A stretch of 64,000 bases of DNA, from NCBI GenBank assembly GCA_015178975.1, contig WHVD01000019.1, forward strand, positions 806,001 to 870,000, read 5' to 3'. The translations under genes and the position numbers were made by a program. Every line of letters starts with the position of its first letter. Within the stretch, counting starts at the first letter, position 1. Below are positions 10,380 to 21,809 of the stretch, in pieces. The notes under the pieces were generated by a model. It ran no database searches. It worked only from the letters and a program-made list of their open reading frames with translations, and was not told the DNA's origin. Origin of the DNA: Hysterangium stoloniferum. Taxonomy: Eukaryota > Basidiomycota > Agaricomycetes > Hysterangiales > Hysterangiaceae.

Positions 10380-13300
10380 GCAACCCTCTGGAATCTGCAC
10401 GGACAGAGGGTTGCGTTGACTCTCCGTGTTTCCGAGGTTATCCATCTCAACGTGTCCGCTCTCTCTAATCCCGATTCATTATTTGTAAAACTCGTCTCTG
10501 ACTTTCTTGGAAATTTAGTGTTCTGAGCTCTAATAGATTCCGGCTCCACACACTGTTTTGTAGATACCACCTTTGCCACGAAACATAATCTGAAACTCCA
10601 TTCTGTTCCCGCAATTTCCTTACGTTTGTTTGATGGCACTAGCAATACGGCAATTACTCAAGCCTGCGACATGTCTATCCGGTTCCCTTGTGGAACATCC
10701 CAGACGGTTACCTTTTTCGTAACACAGTTGGACTCTAGCTGTTCGGTAGTTCTTGGATACAACTGGCTCACCCGATATAATCCGTTGATTGACTGGGTAT
10801 TGGGCAGTATTACTTTCCGGACTCCCCACACTTCCGTTCCTCCTGCAGCGTCTTTTCCGGCCAACGCCTTTTCGGCATCAACGGCACCTCCGGCTTCTAC
10901 CGAAACTTCCAAGCCTCCAAAAATCTCTCTCATCAATGCTTCGGCATTTGTTAGGGCGAGTAAACTGGATGGTTCGCAATGTTTTTTGATCAGCTTAAAA
11001 GTTGATGAAGCATCTGGTCGTTTTGTGACTCCAGAATTATCTGAGCTAAAAGCCGACCTGGAAGGAGTTCCCGAAAAATACCATGATTTCGCGGACATTT
11101 TCAGTAAGCAAAAAGCTGACAGGCTTGCACCACATAGGCCTTACGACTTAAAAATCGATATTGAGCCCAGTTCAAACCCTCCGCTAGGACCTATTTACCC
11201 ATTATCCCAATCGGAACTTTCGTCTATTCGGGAGTTCCTGGATGAACATTTGTCGATAGGTTTTATCCGTCCCTCAAAGTCTCCGTATGGAGCACCCGTC
11301 CTTTTCGTCCATAAAAAGGATGGCTCCCTTCGACTCTGTGTCGATTTCAGAGGATTAAATTCCATCACACGGAAAGATAAGTATCCACTGCCACTCGTTA
11401 CCGATTTACTCGATGCCCCACGGAAAGCTCAGATTTACACCAAAATAGACCTCAAACACGCCTATCATTTGGTCCGAATTGCTGAGGGCGATGAATGGAA
11501 AACTGCTTTTTGGACTCACTATGGATCCTTTGAATGGTTGGTTATGCCATTTGGCCTTACCAACACCCCTTCCGCTTTTCAATGTTTTGTTAATGATATA
11601 TTCTCCGACATGCTTGACGTATGTGTTATAGTCTATTTGGACGACATTTTGGTATTTTCCGAGGATCCCGCTCTTCACGATGAACAGGTCCGTGAAGTCT
11701 TCCGAAGACTCCGTAAAAACGGTCTTTTCACCAACAGTAAAAAATGTTATTTCGACATGGATTCTATTGAATACTTAGGTTTCATCATCGGCCCTGATGG
11801 TCTCCGTATGGATGAAACCAAGGTTCAAGTTGTCCGTGACTGGCCCGAACCACGGAAGGTCAAGGACATTCAATCATTTTTAGGTTTCGCCAACTTTTAC
11901 CGTCGTTTTATTCGGAACTACTCGGATATTACAGTACCGCTCACTCGTCTTACCTGTAAATCTCAACCATGGGTTTTTAACGATAAATGCCGCTCCGCCT
12001 TCCAGACTTTAAAAAATGCTTTCACTTCTGCCCCGATCCTTTCCCATTGGAAACCTGATGTTCCGATTATTGTGGAAACCGATGCTTCCGATTATGCAAT
12101 TGCCGCGATCCTTTCCATTCAAGATTCCGACAGTGAAATTCATCCGGTCGCATTTCTTTCTCGGACACTTTCAGTATCCGAACTCAATTACAACATTCAT
12201 GATAAGGAACTTTTGGCTATTTTTGAAGCTTTCAAACATTGGCACCATTATCTCGAAGGTTCCGCAACTCCCGTTGACGTTGTTACCGATCACAAAAATC
12301 TTGAATATTTTTCTACCACTAAACTTTTAACCCGCCGGCAGGCCTGTTGGTCTGAATTCCTTTCCGCTTTCAACATGATTATCCGTTTCCGACCCGGATG
12401 TCTTGGTGGAAAGCCAGATGCCATGACTCGACGATGGGACATCTATCCTAAAGAGGGGGAAAGTAACTACGCTGTTGTTAATCCGCATAACTTGAAACCG
12501 GTTTTTACAACGCAACAACTTTCCACATCTATCCGAGCAACTTCCCTTTACTATTCAATTATGCGTAGCGTCATGATTATGGACATTGAGCAATTACATC
12601 AAGATATCCTTTCCGCACTCACTTCCGACCCGGCCCTCAAGCCACATTTAGAAGTTCCCAACAATCCCGACCAACCCCGATGGTCACAAGACTCTCAAGG
12701 TTTTATCCGTCTCGATGGACATATCTACGTTCCAGATTCCGACAATCTCCGACTCCGCGTACTTCAGTATAAACACGATCATCCAATCTCCGGACATTAC
12801 AGCATCAACAATACTCTTGGTTTAATCCGTAGAGAATATACTTGGCCCAACCTCCGAGATTTCGTAACTCAGTTCTGTAAGTCATGCACCACCTGCTTAC
12901 ACTCCAAAACCCAGAGGCATAAGCCGTACGGCCTTCTCAAGCAACTCCCGATACCAGAAAAACCTTGGAATTCAATTTCCATGGATTTTATCAAACAACT
13001 CCCAACTTCCGAAGGCTTTACATCCATTCTAGTTGTTGTGGACCGATTCTCGAAACAAGGCATTTTCATACCCACTCATGATACAATCACGTCCTTACAA
13101 TTAGCGGAACTTTTCATTATTCACGTATTTTCCAAACACGGAGTTCCATCTCACGTAACTTCCGATCGAGGCTCCAAGTTCGTCTCCCATTTCTTCCAGG
13201 CCCTCGGAAAAGCCCTCGACATGAAACTACACTTCACCTCGGGATATCACCCGGAAGGTGATGGACAAACGGAACGTGTTAATCAAACACTGGAACAATA

Positions 13301-13556
13301 TCTCCGCATCTATTGTAATTACCAACAGGACAACTGGAAATCCCTTCTTCCGATCGCGGAATTCGCCTACAATAACTCTCCGAATGCAACCACCAGCATA
13401 TCTCCCTTCTTCGCCAATAAAGGCTATAATCCGAATCTCACAGTACATTCCGAACGAGATTTGGCTTCTGTCCGTGCTCAAGAATTTATTACCGATCTCG
13501 ACGAATTACATCAAGAACTTCGGAAAGCTATTTCTTCCGCACAGGAATATTATTAA
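10380..13556 (+). pseudogene. pol: Pol of element A: PR, RT, RNase H, INT
   Basis: Pol supplies protease, reverse transcriptase, RNase H and integrase. In this copy it is in the same frame as gag, after the gag UAA. The protease site ALIDSGSTH begins about 10527, just after an in-frame TGA (10524-10526) where relatives read Ser. RT has YLDD at 11634-11645. RNase H shows D (VETDASD), E (HDKELLA) and D (TDHKN). Integrase has an H-x6-H and C-x2-C zinc site, then D (SMDF), D (TSDRG) and E (GQTERVNQ). The frame stops at TAA 13554-13556, where AQEYYQ would be expected, a C-to-T type change. The reading is otherwise open for 976 codons from 10626. Confidence 0.93.
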
Positions 13557-14064
13557 CGTTCCACGGACAAAAACAGGATCCCGCCTCCTAATTTTAAAAT
13601 TGGTGATCAGGTTTTTGTAAAAGCTCAATTCTTCTGTACATACCCGACCTTCTAAAAAACTCGCTGAGAAATTCTTAGGACCTTTTGAAATTATAGCACA
13701 AGCCAGTTCACTTTCATGGACTCTCCGTCTTCCCGACAGTATGCGAGCAGTCCACCCCGTTTTCCACGTTTCCATGCTAGAACCTTGTGTTCCTAACTCA
13801 TTCCCGGAATGTATTCAACCTCCATCCCCTCCGGTCATCATTGATGGAGAACCCGAATTCGAAATTTCTGAAATTTTGGATTCTAAAATCGACAATCGCC
13901 GACGTACTTGTAAATTGCTCTATTTAGTCAAATGGGCAGGTTATGAAGGTACCGACGAGGAAACTTCATGGATATTGGCCACGGAACTTGGACATGCTAT
14001 GGAAATTGTTACTGACTTCCACATGGCTTATCCAGGCAAACCCGGACCTTTATCATCACTCTAA
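13557..14064 (+). pseudogene. Integrase C-terminus and chromodomain of element A
   Basis: After the premature stop, sequence typical of integrase C-termini continues (NFKIGDQVFVKA), then shifts frame at about 13635-13650. From there it reads KKLAEKFLGPFEI to VHPVFHVSMLEP. It ends in a chromodomain at about 13860-14010 (YLVKWAGYEGTDEETSW), followed by a stop at 14062-14064. The chromodomain is expected to guide integration to histone-marked chromatin. The nonsense codon and the frameshift cut it off from the rest of Pol. Confidence 0.88.
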
Positions 14065-14255
14065 TCTTTCTGTTCTTTTCTGTTCAGTTTCCGACACTTC
14101 CGTTTTCACACTCATTTTAGGTTTTGCAAGTCAAAAAAATATTATTAAATCTATCTCAAAGTCTCTGACACCCCAAATCCACCTTCCGTCCCAACTTCCG
14201 GCTCTTCAGCAATTTCCGCACTTTCCACCATATCCTGTACCTCTTCATCTTCACT

Positions 14256-15293
14256 CTATGATTCTTCCGGCCCTTTTCCCGATACCCACCTCTTTTCAAC
14301 ACATTCCGCCAATGGATCATTAGTTTTTTCCCGTGCCTTATCGGAAAACCCCTCAGATACTGTGATTACACCAATGCTAACCATTATCTTCTCCAGGAAA
14401 TCGTTTTGCCTCCGGAAATTCCAGATCAACGAACGGAAACCTTTCTCCTGGATATCATTATGGCAATCCATTGTATCCCGCATTTTCATGACTTCCGTCC
14501 CAATAAAAACCAACGCGTCGACGGTTTCCTTGAGAAGCTCAATGCCCGTACTATCTGTTTTCGACGCTTCAGTTTCCATAGCTTTGGCCGCTCCTGAACT
14601 TCCCGCATTGTTAGTTTTCGGAGTCTTCTCACCTTTCGGAACCCTTTTTGAGGCAAGGGTGCACGGAAGTTTGAGAACCGCGCAGGGATAGCAAGTTCCG
14701 CCCCATTTTACCCTCTGTTTCCAACAAGTCATGTTCCGTATGGAACATCGATAACACGGAGTTTCGTGGACGACTTCCATTCGTTCCGGAGCTTTGACCT
14801 TTGGTTTCTGTTTTGGAAGTTAAATGACTACCGTTTCATTTACAGATGCACTCACTTTAGGACTCGAAGGTCCAGCTTCGCCCTCTACTTCCACCTCCAT
14901 GGCTTTTTGCTGCATCAATAGTTATCGGTTGGAATCACGGAATGTATGGGTCAAACTTACCTTTCCTTCCCTTATCTCCTTCAGTTTTTCCGCCACCTCC
15001 GACTCCCACTGTAATCTTTCCACCTCCTCTTTCTTTTTCTGCACCTCCGCCGTTTTCCGTATCCATGCTTCTTTTTCCGCCTTCGCCCGCTCCAATTCCC
15101 GCTTTTCCGCCTCCTCCGCATCCTTCAACTCCTGCATCAACGCTCTTTCCTCCTCCTCCTGTCGTCGCTTCAACTCCTCCATTTTCTGGCATTTTTGTTG
15201 AAGTTCTGCGACCTTCGACATCTTTTGAAGTACGGATATTTCAGTATCTGAGTCTTCCGGGGTAGTGATGAACAACGGCCGACGAATCGACAT
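14256..15293 (-). CDS. Antisense spliced gene: coiled coil plus C6 cluster
   Basis: Three minus-strand exons (15293-14961, 14909-14856, 14807-14256) joined by two phase-0 introns of 51 nt (GTAAGT...TGCAG) and 48 nt (GTGAGT...ACAG) give 312 residues. Residues about 20-110 are a charged coiled coil rich in Glu, Lys and Arg. Residues 147-178 have the spacing C-x2-C-x6-C-x10-C-x2-C-x6-C, which fits a fungal Zn2Cys6 cluster; the rest lacks a domain I know. The gene lies between the chromodomain and the 3' LTR, opposite to pol, and has its own TATA box. All splice sites and frames agree, which is hard to get by chance. Function is unknown; a DNA- or RNA-binding accessory protein of the element is an inference. 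Confidence 0.75.
14808..14855 (-). other. Intron 2 of the antisense gene
   Basis: It is a 48-nt phase-0 intron with donor GTGAGT, acceptor AAACAG and a branch-like TTTAAC. It contains an in-frame TAA, so splicing is needed to reach the cysteine cluster. Confidence 0.68.
14910..14960 (-). other. Intron 1 of the antisense gene
   Basis: It is a 51-nt phase-0 intron with donor GTAAGT, acceptor GATGCAG and a branch-like ATAAC 10-14 nt upstream of the acceptor. The length is typical of basidiomycete introns. It holds the stop that would otherwise end exon 1. Confidence 0.7.
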
Positions 15294-15340
15294 ACAAGTT
15301 GTGGTTGAAGAAACAAAAACGTTAATTCGAATATTTGGAG

Positions 15341-15350
15341 GTTTTTATAC
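15341..15350 (-). promoter_or_regulatory. TATA box of the antisense gene
   Basis: On the minus strand this reads GTATAAAAAC, about 50 nt upstream of the ATG at 15293. The position suits a short-leader fungal promoter inside the element, independent of the LTR promoter. Confidence 0.5.
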
Positions 15351-15461
15351 TCAGAATAACAGCCGAAACTCTCACCTCCATATTTGCGTAAATTTCACGA
15401 CACATAACAATCAGCCGTCGCTTCAAACACTTAGTACCTAATCGCCTCTATGGGATTTCGG

Positions 15462-16045
15462 TGTTACGACCCGTTCCCGGATGTTTCAATATCCGACTTC
15501 CGGTCTCCCACTCCCGACTTCCGATCTCCCACTTTCGATATCCGATATCCGACTACGGAACATCATAGTTACCGTATCATCCGCATTCTTCGTTTGTTCC
15601 GCATTTGGTAATTTGTCCGTTGACAAGTATTCACTCATTTGTTGTTGTATTCCTGTCTTGGAATATTGTCTTCTTAATATGTCTTATTGTATTTCCGTTT
15701 TAAGAATACTTCCGTTTCCGTCTTATTATGGTCTCAGTTTGTAGTACAATAACGAGTAGACTTATATTAGTTTCCGCGAATTTGTACTTTACTTTAGATC
15801 TGATATCGACTTAGTTTCTTATTCCTCCTCCCGTCTTTCTGTACGCTCGATATTCGGAACTCTTCGGAACTCTGAATATCCATATCTTCCGTCGTTGGTT
15901 CACTTCCGAAATTAAGGACATTGAGCGTTTGCGTAGAGGCACAGCACATAAGCTGAAGCCGACGTCCTGACCCTATCCACGAGTTTCCGACTTCCCGGTG
16001 ACTTCCCGATAGTTCCAGAATAAGTTCCCGACATGGCACTTAACA
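15462..16045 (+). mobile_element. Nested solo LTR of family A
   Basis: This is a third, 584-bp copy of the element A LTR, beginning TGTTACGACCC and ending CTTAACA. It is flanked by its own duplication TTCGG (15457-15461 and 16046-16050). It is therefore a separate later insertion of the same family into element A, since reduced to a solo LTR. Confidence 0.9.
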
Positions 16046-16050
16046 TTCGG

Positions 16051-16066
16051 CCTAACAGGGGGGTAC
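16051..16066 (+). other. Polypurine tract of element A
   Basis: CCTAACAGGGGGGTAC directly precedes the 3' LTR. The G run is the plus-strand primer site expected for a Ty3/gypsy element. The nested LTR landed only 21 nt upstream of the 3' LTR. Confidence 0.7.
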
Positions 16067-16652
16067 TGTTACGACCCGTTCCCGGATGTTTCAATATCCG
16101 ACTTCCGGTCTCCCACTCCCGACTTCCGATCCCCGACTTCCGACTTTTGACCTCCGACTACGGAACATCATAGTTACCGTATCATCCACATTCTTCCCTT
16201 GTTCTGCATTTGGTAATTTGTCCGTTGACAAGTATTCACTCGTTTGTTTGTTATATTCCTGTTACGGAATATTGCCTTCCTAATATGTCTTATTGTATTT
16301 CCGTTTTAAGAACACTTCCATTTCCATCTTATTATGGTCTTAGTTTGTAGTACAATAACGAGCAGACTTATATTAGTTTCCGCGAATTTGTACTTTACCT
16401 TAGATCTGATATCGACTTAGTTTCTTATTCCTTCTCCCGTCTTTCTGTACGCTCGATATTCGGAACTCTTCGGAACTCTGAATATCCGTAACTCCCATCA
16501 TAAGTCTCACCTCCGAAATTAAGGACATTGAGCGTTTGCGTAGAGGCGCAGCACATAAGCTGAAGCCGACGTCCTGACCCTATCTAGTAGTTCCCGACTT
16601 CCCAGTGACTTCCCAATAGTTCCGGAATAAGTTCCCAACATGGCACTTAACA
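16067..16652 (+). repeat. 3' LTR of element A
   Basis: It is 586 bp and collinear with the 5' LTR, with about 17 differences, nearly all transitions. It ends CTTAACA followed by the TTGCC duplication. Confidence 0.93.
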
Positions 16653-17433
16653 TTGCCCCTGGGTAACACTCTGGCCCCTTACAGGTAACTTCCGGTCCAT
16701 TCAGACACTTTCCAGCCTTTCCAGCACCTTTCTGTCCTACTGGTTAGCCTTTATTCTCACACTGCCTTGCACCCTCTGCATTTTGGCATCTTTGGACTTT
16801 CAGACCCCCTGGAACTTCAGAACTCTGTTTCGGACCTTTTCAGATATTCAGACCTTATTGGATTTTCGGACATTTTTGGATTTCTGGACCTTTTCTGAGG
16901 TTTGAATTTACATTCAAGTATCCAATTATGACCATGGCCTCATCCCAACCTTTGTCTTGATCTTGACTTTCTGAATCCTTTCTGAATCCTTTCCAAATCT
17001 TTTCTGACACCTTTCCAGGACCTAATCCCTTTCTTCCAACACCCTAACTTTATCCCAACCCTTGTTTTGCTCCCAACATTTCAACTTGTCAGTGTACTTG
17101 CAGAACCCTCAGGCCTCCCAATGTTTCGACTTGTCATGTATTCTCGGACCTCTCAGATTACCTGACTCCAGAACTTCCAAAGGTTTTTCCTGTGTTACCA
17201 GTTCTGTCTGTTCTTATGCCCCGAGCTTTAACAGTCGACACATCCTGCATGAACCATTATGCATATCATAGCCTCCTTGGGAAATTGGCCCTAATGGGGG
17301 GGTGCTGTGAAGATCTGTTCCTGGAAACTCTTCGGAGTATTTCCTGGATATTATCTCTGGTTCCAAACCATCTTCTGGACCAGTATCAAGATCCTGAATC
17401 TCCTGGAACCCGACCCTCATTTAGACACCTCCT
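16653..17433. other. C/T-rich flank with a small LTR scrap
   Basis: This continues the degenerate C/T-rich DNA seen left of element A. At 17290-17330 a G run (AATGGGGGGGTGC) is followed by TGTGAAGATCTGTTCC. This resembles a decayed polypurine tract and family-A LTR start, cut short at 17433. I see no gene. Confidence 0.45.
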
Positions 17434-18184
17434 GTTATGACCTGGAACTCATCAGACTCTGCCTTCAGTAGTTGACTTCTACACATGTTCTGTGGTCATT
17501 TCTCAGCCCAGACTCCTGGTCAGACTCCCATCTCTGATCTGACTTTCCACCCCAAGTCTCTGATCTGACTTTCTGACATCCACCTCAATATCCAATATGA
17601 CATCTACCTCAAAATCCAACCTGACTTTCAACTATGGAACATTTATAGTTTCCATATTTCTGAACCTCATCCTTGTTCCATATTTGGTAACTGACAGGTT
17701 AGCAGTTATTCATTCACTTGTTTATTGTTCTTGTTGTATTCCCATTTCAGAATCTTCATCCTAATCTGTCTTATTATACTTCTAGATTTGTAGTACAATT
17801 ACTGGAACATCTATATAGTCTTCCATAGCCATGTACTTACTCTTTAGTTTTAATCTCAAATTAGTTTGTATCTCTTCTGCCTTTCTGTATGCTCAATCTT
17901 CAGAACTCTCTGGACTCCAGATATCTGGAACTCCCGGAACTTCTGAGTATCCGTAAACATTCCGACATATATTCATCCTCTGAAATATGGACACCTGAGT
18001 GAGTGCATGAGGGCGCAGAACCTAAGTTGAAGCCAAGTCCATCTGTACTCTGGTAATATTCTGATACTCCTGTTACTAATCCCCAGAAACTCCCAGACTA
18101 ATTCTCTGAAACTCCAAGGCCATATTTCTGGGAAGTGTCTGGAATATCCATTGGAAATTCTGCCCCGAGATCTGGAACTTAACA
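17434..18184 (+). repeat. Diverged LTR related to family A
   Basis: It begins TGTTATGACC and ends CTTAACA. Through most of its length it follows the family-A LTR, with nearly all CpGs lost and some insertions. The shared core lies at about 18003-18037 in degraded form. It abuts element B directly, with no visible target duplication. Confidence 0.75.
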
Positions 18185-18598
18185 TCGAGAGACCACCAGG
18201 ATTGACCAGGGTCCACGGGATTGTCAAGGTGTGCTTTAGTTATTGGGTCTAGTGGAATTGCCGATAGAATATCTTGATGTAACTTCTCAATATCCATAAT
18301 GATAATTCCACAGACAATGGGATGGATGAGGAAAGTTGCACGGACTGATGCAGTAAGCTGCTGATTCGTGAAAATGGGTTTCAGGTTATGCAGGTTTACC
18401 ATGGCATAGTTGTTGCTCCCCTCTTTAGGATAGATGTCCCATCATCTAGTTAAAGCCTTGGGTTTGCCACCAAGGTGACCAGGTCAAAAACAGATAATCA
18501 TATTGAAGGCTGATAGGTATTCAGACCAGCGGGCCTGCTGACAGGTCAAGAGTTTCGTAGTAGAAAAGTATTCCAGGTTTTTGTGATCTGTTTCCCAG
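18185..18598 (-). pseudogene. pol: Element B: end of RNase H to integrase start
   Basis: Read on the minus strand, this is [15 protein letters not shown], then HNLKPIFTNQQL and DIEKLHQDILSA, all collinear with Pol of element A. It belongs to a minus-strand element B with gag at 21791-20534. It is separated from the protease by a segment in the opposite orientation. Confidence 0.85.
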
Positions 18599-20037
18599 CA
18601 CCTGCGGCCTTGATGGCCCCTGTGATCCCTATGGCACCCATGGCTTCCCCAGAACCCACAGCATCTTAGTCTATTTCTCTCATTAATGCTGCAGTGTTTA
18701 TTAGGGCTACAAAAATGGATGGATCCCAGGTGTTCACTATCAATTTGAAAAATGATGAAGTAACCGGTTGTTTCTCAACTCTGGTATCCACATCTGAGCA
18801 AACCACTGATCTAGAAGGCATCCCAGAGAAATACCATGATTTCATGGATGTTTTCAGTAAGCAAAAAGCTGACTGGCTTCTGCCCCACAGAGAGTATGAC
18901 TTAAAAATTGACCTTGACAAAGGTGCCCAGCCACCCCTTGGACATATTTACCTGCTTTCCTCCACAGAACTTTCCACACTCCAGGATTTCCTGGATGAAC
19001 ATTTGTCCATAGGTTTTATCAGACCCTCAAAGTCTCCTTTTGGAGCACCTGTTCTGTTTGTCAAGAAGAAGGATGGATCCCTCAGACTATGTATTGATTT
19101 CAGAGGACTCAATGCTGTCACAAAAAAGGATAAGTATCCACTCCCACTTACAGTATATCTGACCTGCTCGATGCTCTGCAGAATGCCTGGATTTATACCA
19201 AAATAGACCTTAAACACACCTACCATTTGGTCTGGATCTCCATGGGAGACGAGTGGAAAACCACTTTCAGAGCCTGTTATGGGGCCTTTGAGTGGTTGGT
19301 GATGCTCTTTGGACTCACCAATCTCCATCTGTTTTTCAATGTTTTATTAACAACATTTTCTCCAACATGCTTGATGTATGCATCATTGTTTACTTGGATG
19401 ACATTCTTATCTACTCCGAGGACCCTATGGAACACAACAAACAAGTTCATGAAGTTCTCTGGAGACTCAGACAATATGGTTTATTCACAAATGGTAAAAA
19501 ATGTACTTTTGAGACAGACTCCATGGAATATCTAGGTTTCATAATGGGACCTGGTGGACTCCATATGGATGAAACCAAAGTACAAGTCATCAAAGATTGG
19601 CCAGAACCCAGAAAAGTCAAAGATATACAATCCTTCCTTGGCTTTGCCAATTTTTACCAACAGTTTATCTGCAGATATTCCGAAATCACAGTTCCCTTTA
19701 CTCATCTTACATGCAAGGATACTCTGTGGAATTTTAATGATAAGTGTCAAAAAGCTTTCAATCTTTCAAAAGATTCTTTTCTTCAGCTCCAATTCTGTCA
19801 CATTGGAAACCAGACTTTCTTCTCATTGTTGAGATGGACACCTCAGACTATGCACTTGGAGCCATTCTGTCTATCCAGGACTCTGACAGAGAAGTCTACC
19901 CTGTGGCGTTTCTGTCCTGGACTTTCACCAGAGCAGAGATCAATTATGACATTCATGATAAGGAACTCCTAGCAATTTTTTCAGCTTTCAAAATGTGGCG
20001 ACACTATTTGGAAGGCTCAGGAATTCCAATTGACAAG
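18599..20037 (+). pseudogene. pol: Element B: inverted RT-RNase H segment
   Basis: Plus-strand frames give [19 protein letters not shown], then [40 protein letters not shown] homology and HDKELLAIFSAFK, ending EGSGIPID. They are collinear with element A residues from the protease-RT linker to mid RNase H. The reading has at least three frameshifts. Both flanks (18185-18598 and 20038-21791) read on the minus strand and continue this domain order exactly, so the segment was inverted after insertion. CpGs are almost absent. Confidence 0.85.
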
Positions 20038-20530
20038 GCCATGGGTGCCAGAAAGGCCATGTCAGGTGCAGTTTTCTCAGAAGCTGTGGGTGTCCGGAAA
20101 GTAATACTGTTTGTACCCAGTCAATCAACAGATTGTAGTGGGTAAGCCAGTGATGTCCTAGGACAACCGAGCAACTTGAGTCTAACTGTCACATAGAAAG
20201 TGACCAACTGAGATGTTCCACACAGGACAGATGGATAAATCACAAGCTTGGGTGATAACCAAATTGCTTGTACCATCAAAAAGCCGGAGTCTGACCAGAT
20301 TTATCAGGTAAGTTGACAACAGATTCTTTTGTGTGAATTTTGTATCTACAAAACAATGAGTCAAGCCAGAATCTATGAGTGCTGAAAAAACGAATTTTGG
20401 GATCATATTAGACATAAGTTTAATAAAAAAAATGAGTCAGAGTTCAAAAGAGTGGATGTGTTGAGATGGGTAAACTCATGAATGCACAGAAAGACAATGC
20501 AACCCCCAACCCACATGGAGTCCATGGGGT
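20038..20530 (-). pseudogene. Element B: protease region
   Basis: On the minus strand this reads FVFSALIDSGLTHCFVDTKF and LFDGTSNLVITQACDLSI, as in element A. It lies downstream of the gag stop and ends at the inversion breakpoint. The DSG triad is kept, but later codons carry stops. Confidence 0.8.
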
Positions 20531-20533
20531 TGC

Positions 20534-21791
20534 TTACTCTTTTTTGAGTTGGAAGCTGGTTTGTCCTTTGATGGGGATTCTGTGGAGGAAGTCTTGGCTG
20601 TTCAATCTTTTGTAGAGTTTGCTTTTGCCAACAGACATTCTGGAACTCAATGACCAGGTTTTCTGCACAAGAGACAAAGGCTATTGTCCATATGCTGCTG
20701 TCTTTCTTGTGTTAATTTGCCATTGGGTCTGAGCTTGCCTGTAAGGTCAGGTTTTCCAGTTTGCTTGCTGGACTGCTGACCTTTGTTGTTGTTGTTGGAA
20801 GACTTTTTATTGTTTGGATTGCGTGGAGTTTTGGTTGCTGGTGGATGGAGTGTTTTGTTGGTTTTATTGGCCATGGACTTGTTGACCATGTCCATGGAGG
20901 TCTTGCAGGCAACTTCTGCATGACATTCCCAATAGTGTGCATCTGCATTTTGAGCCTTAAGGTGCATATGGGACAGTGTTTTTGGCTTGCCATCTTCTCC
21001 TTTTGAGACTTTGTCTTTAAGGTGGGATGGAAGACCAGCATAGAATTGGTAGTGGAGAGCGGGATCACCCCACTGACAACAAGCTGCAAGGTTATTGAAT
21101 TGGACAACATAGTCTGTGATGCACTGGGTGTCCATCATATGAAGATTAGTGAGACTATTCTTGGCTTCTCTTGTTGGGTCATACAGGCCAAAGTTGGTTT
21201 CTAGCTCCATAACAAAAGCATCCCAATCTTTGAGCCAAAGCAGCTCTTCCTCAGAAAGTCTGCTAAAAGCCAGTTCGAACCATTTCAATGTGAATCCTGA
21301 GAGGTATGAAAGTGTGTAATTGACTTTTCGGGAGTCTGTGGAGAATGCGGCGGATTGATCATGGAAATTAAAGTGACATTGCATGAGGAAAGTGGAAAGT
21401 ATGTTAGGGTTGGAACCTGTAAAGGGTTCCAGAGCATTGACTTTTGACTGTGGAGGTTCTGGATCATTCTTGCTGCCTTCTCTGAGCATGTGATTCATCA
21501 ATCTCTCTAAAGTGATTGCTAACAACTCAGAGGTGGGATCCACAAGTGGAGGTCGATCATTAGATGGGGAATTTTCAACACCTTTGCCCTTGTTGGGGGC
21601 CATGGACACGTCCTCATTCTTGGATTTATCCAGGTTTCTGGGACTTCTTTGATATGGGCTTCTTCTGTGGCATCTGGCTGGTTTGTGAGTGTCTGGCTAA
21701 TATACAAAGTAAGTGGGGAATGAAGAGTCAAAGGTCCAGGTAATGAGTCCTGTACATGTGCTTTTCTTGGTCGCATATTGACAATCTGCAA
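20534..21791 (-). pseudogene. gag: Gag of element B
   Basis: The start at about 21791 (MRPRKAHVQDSLPG) and the main frame (21609-20647) differ by one frameshift. The gag core matches element A (WDAFV.ELETNFGLYD, QFYAGLPSHLKDKV) and a CLLCRKPGH knuckle follows. The gag stop is UAA at the position used in element A, after a SKKE-like end. Confidence 0.85.
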
Positions 21792-21809
21792 GTCTCAGTG
21801 AGAAAATAC

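Larger units (their letters stand above)
6486..16652 (+). mobile_element. Ty3/gypsy chromodomain retrotransposon (element A)
   Basis: The element is bounded by 586-bp LTRs and flanked by the 5-bp duplication TTGCC (6481-6485 and 16653-16657). The order gag, protease, RT, RNase H, integrase, chromodomain identifies a Ty3/gypsy chromovirus-type element. It is 10.2 kb long because it holds a 2.0-kb insertion in gag and a nested solo LTR near its 3' end. It also carries an antisense spliced gene downstream of pol. The two LTRs differ at about 17 sites by my count, nearly all transitions and mostly at CpG. The copy is dead: gag is interrupted, and pol has nonsense codons and a frameshift. Confidence 0.93.

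Noticed and set aside
10658..11098. 146-codon minus-strand frame opposite pol of element A
   Set aside because: It is a shadow of the well-supported protease-RT coding strand, and no independent motif is seen.
14935..15265. Gly-rich minus frame and Pro-rich plus frame opposite the coiled-coil exon
   Set aside because: They are out-of-frame shadows of the coiled-coil exon, which has codon periodicity, an ATG and matching splice sites.
15462..16652. Tandem double LTR from unequal recombination of element A
   Set aside because: The middle LTR has its own TTCGG duplication, so it is an independent insertion.
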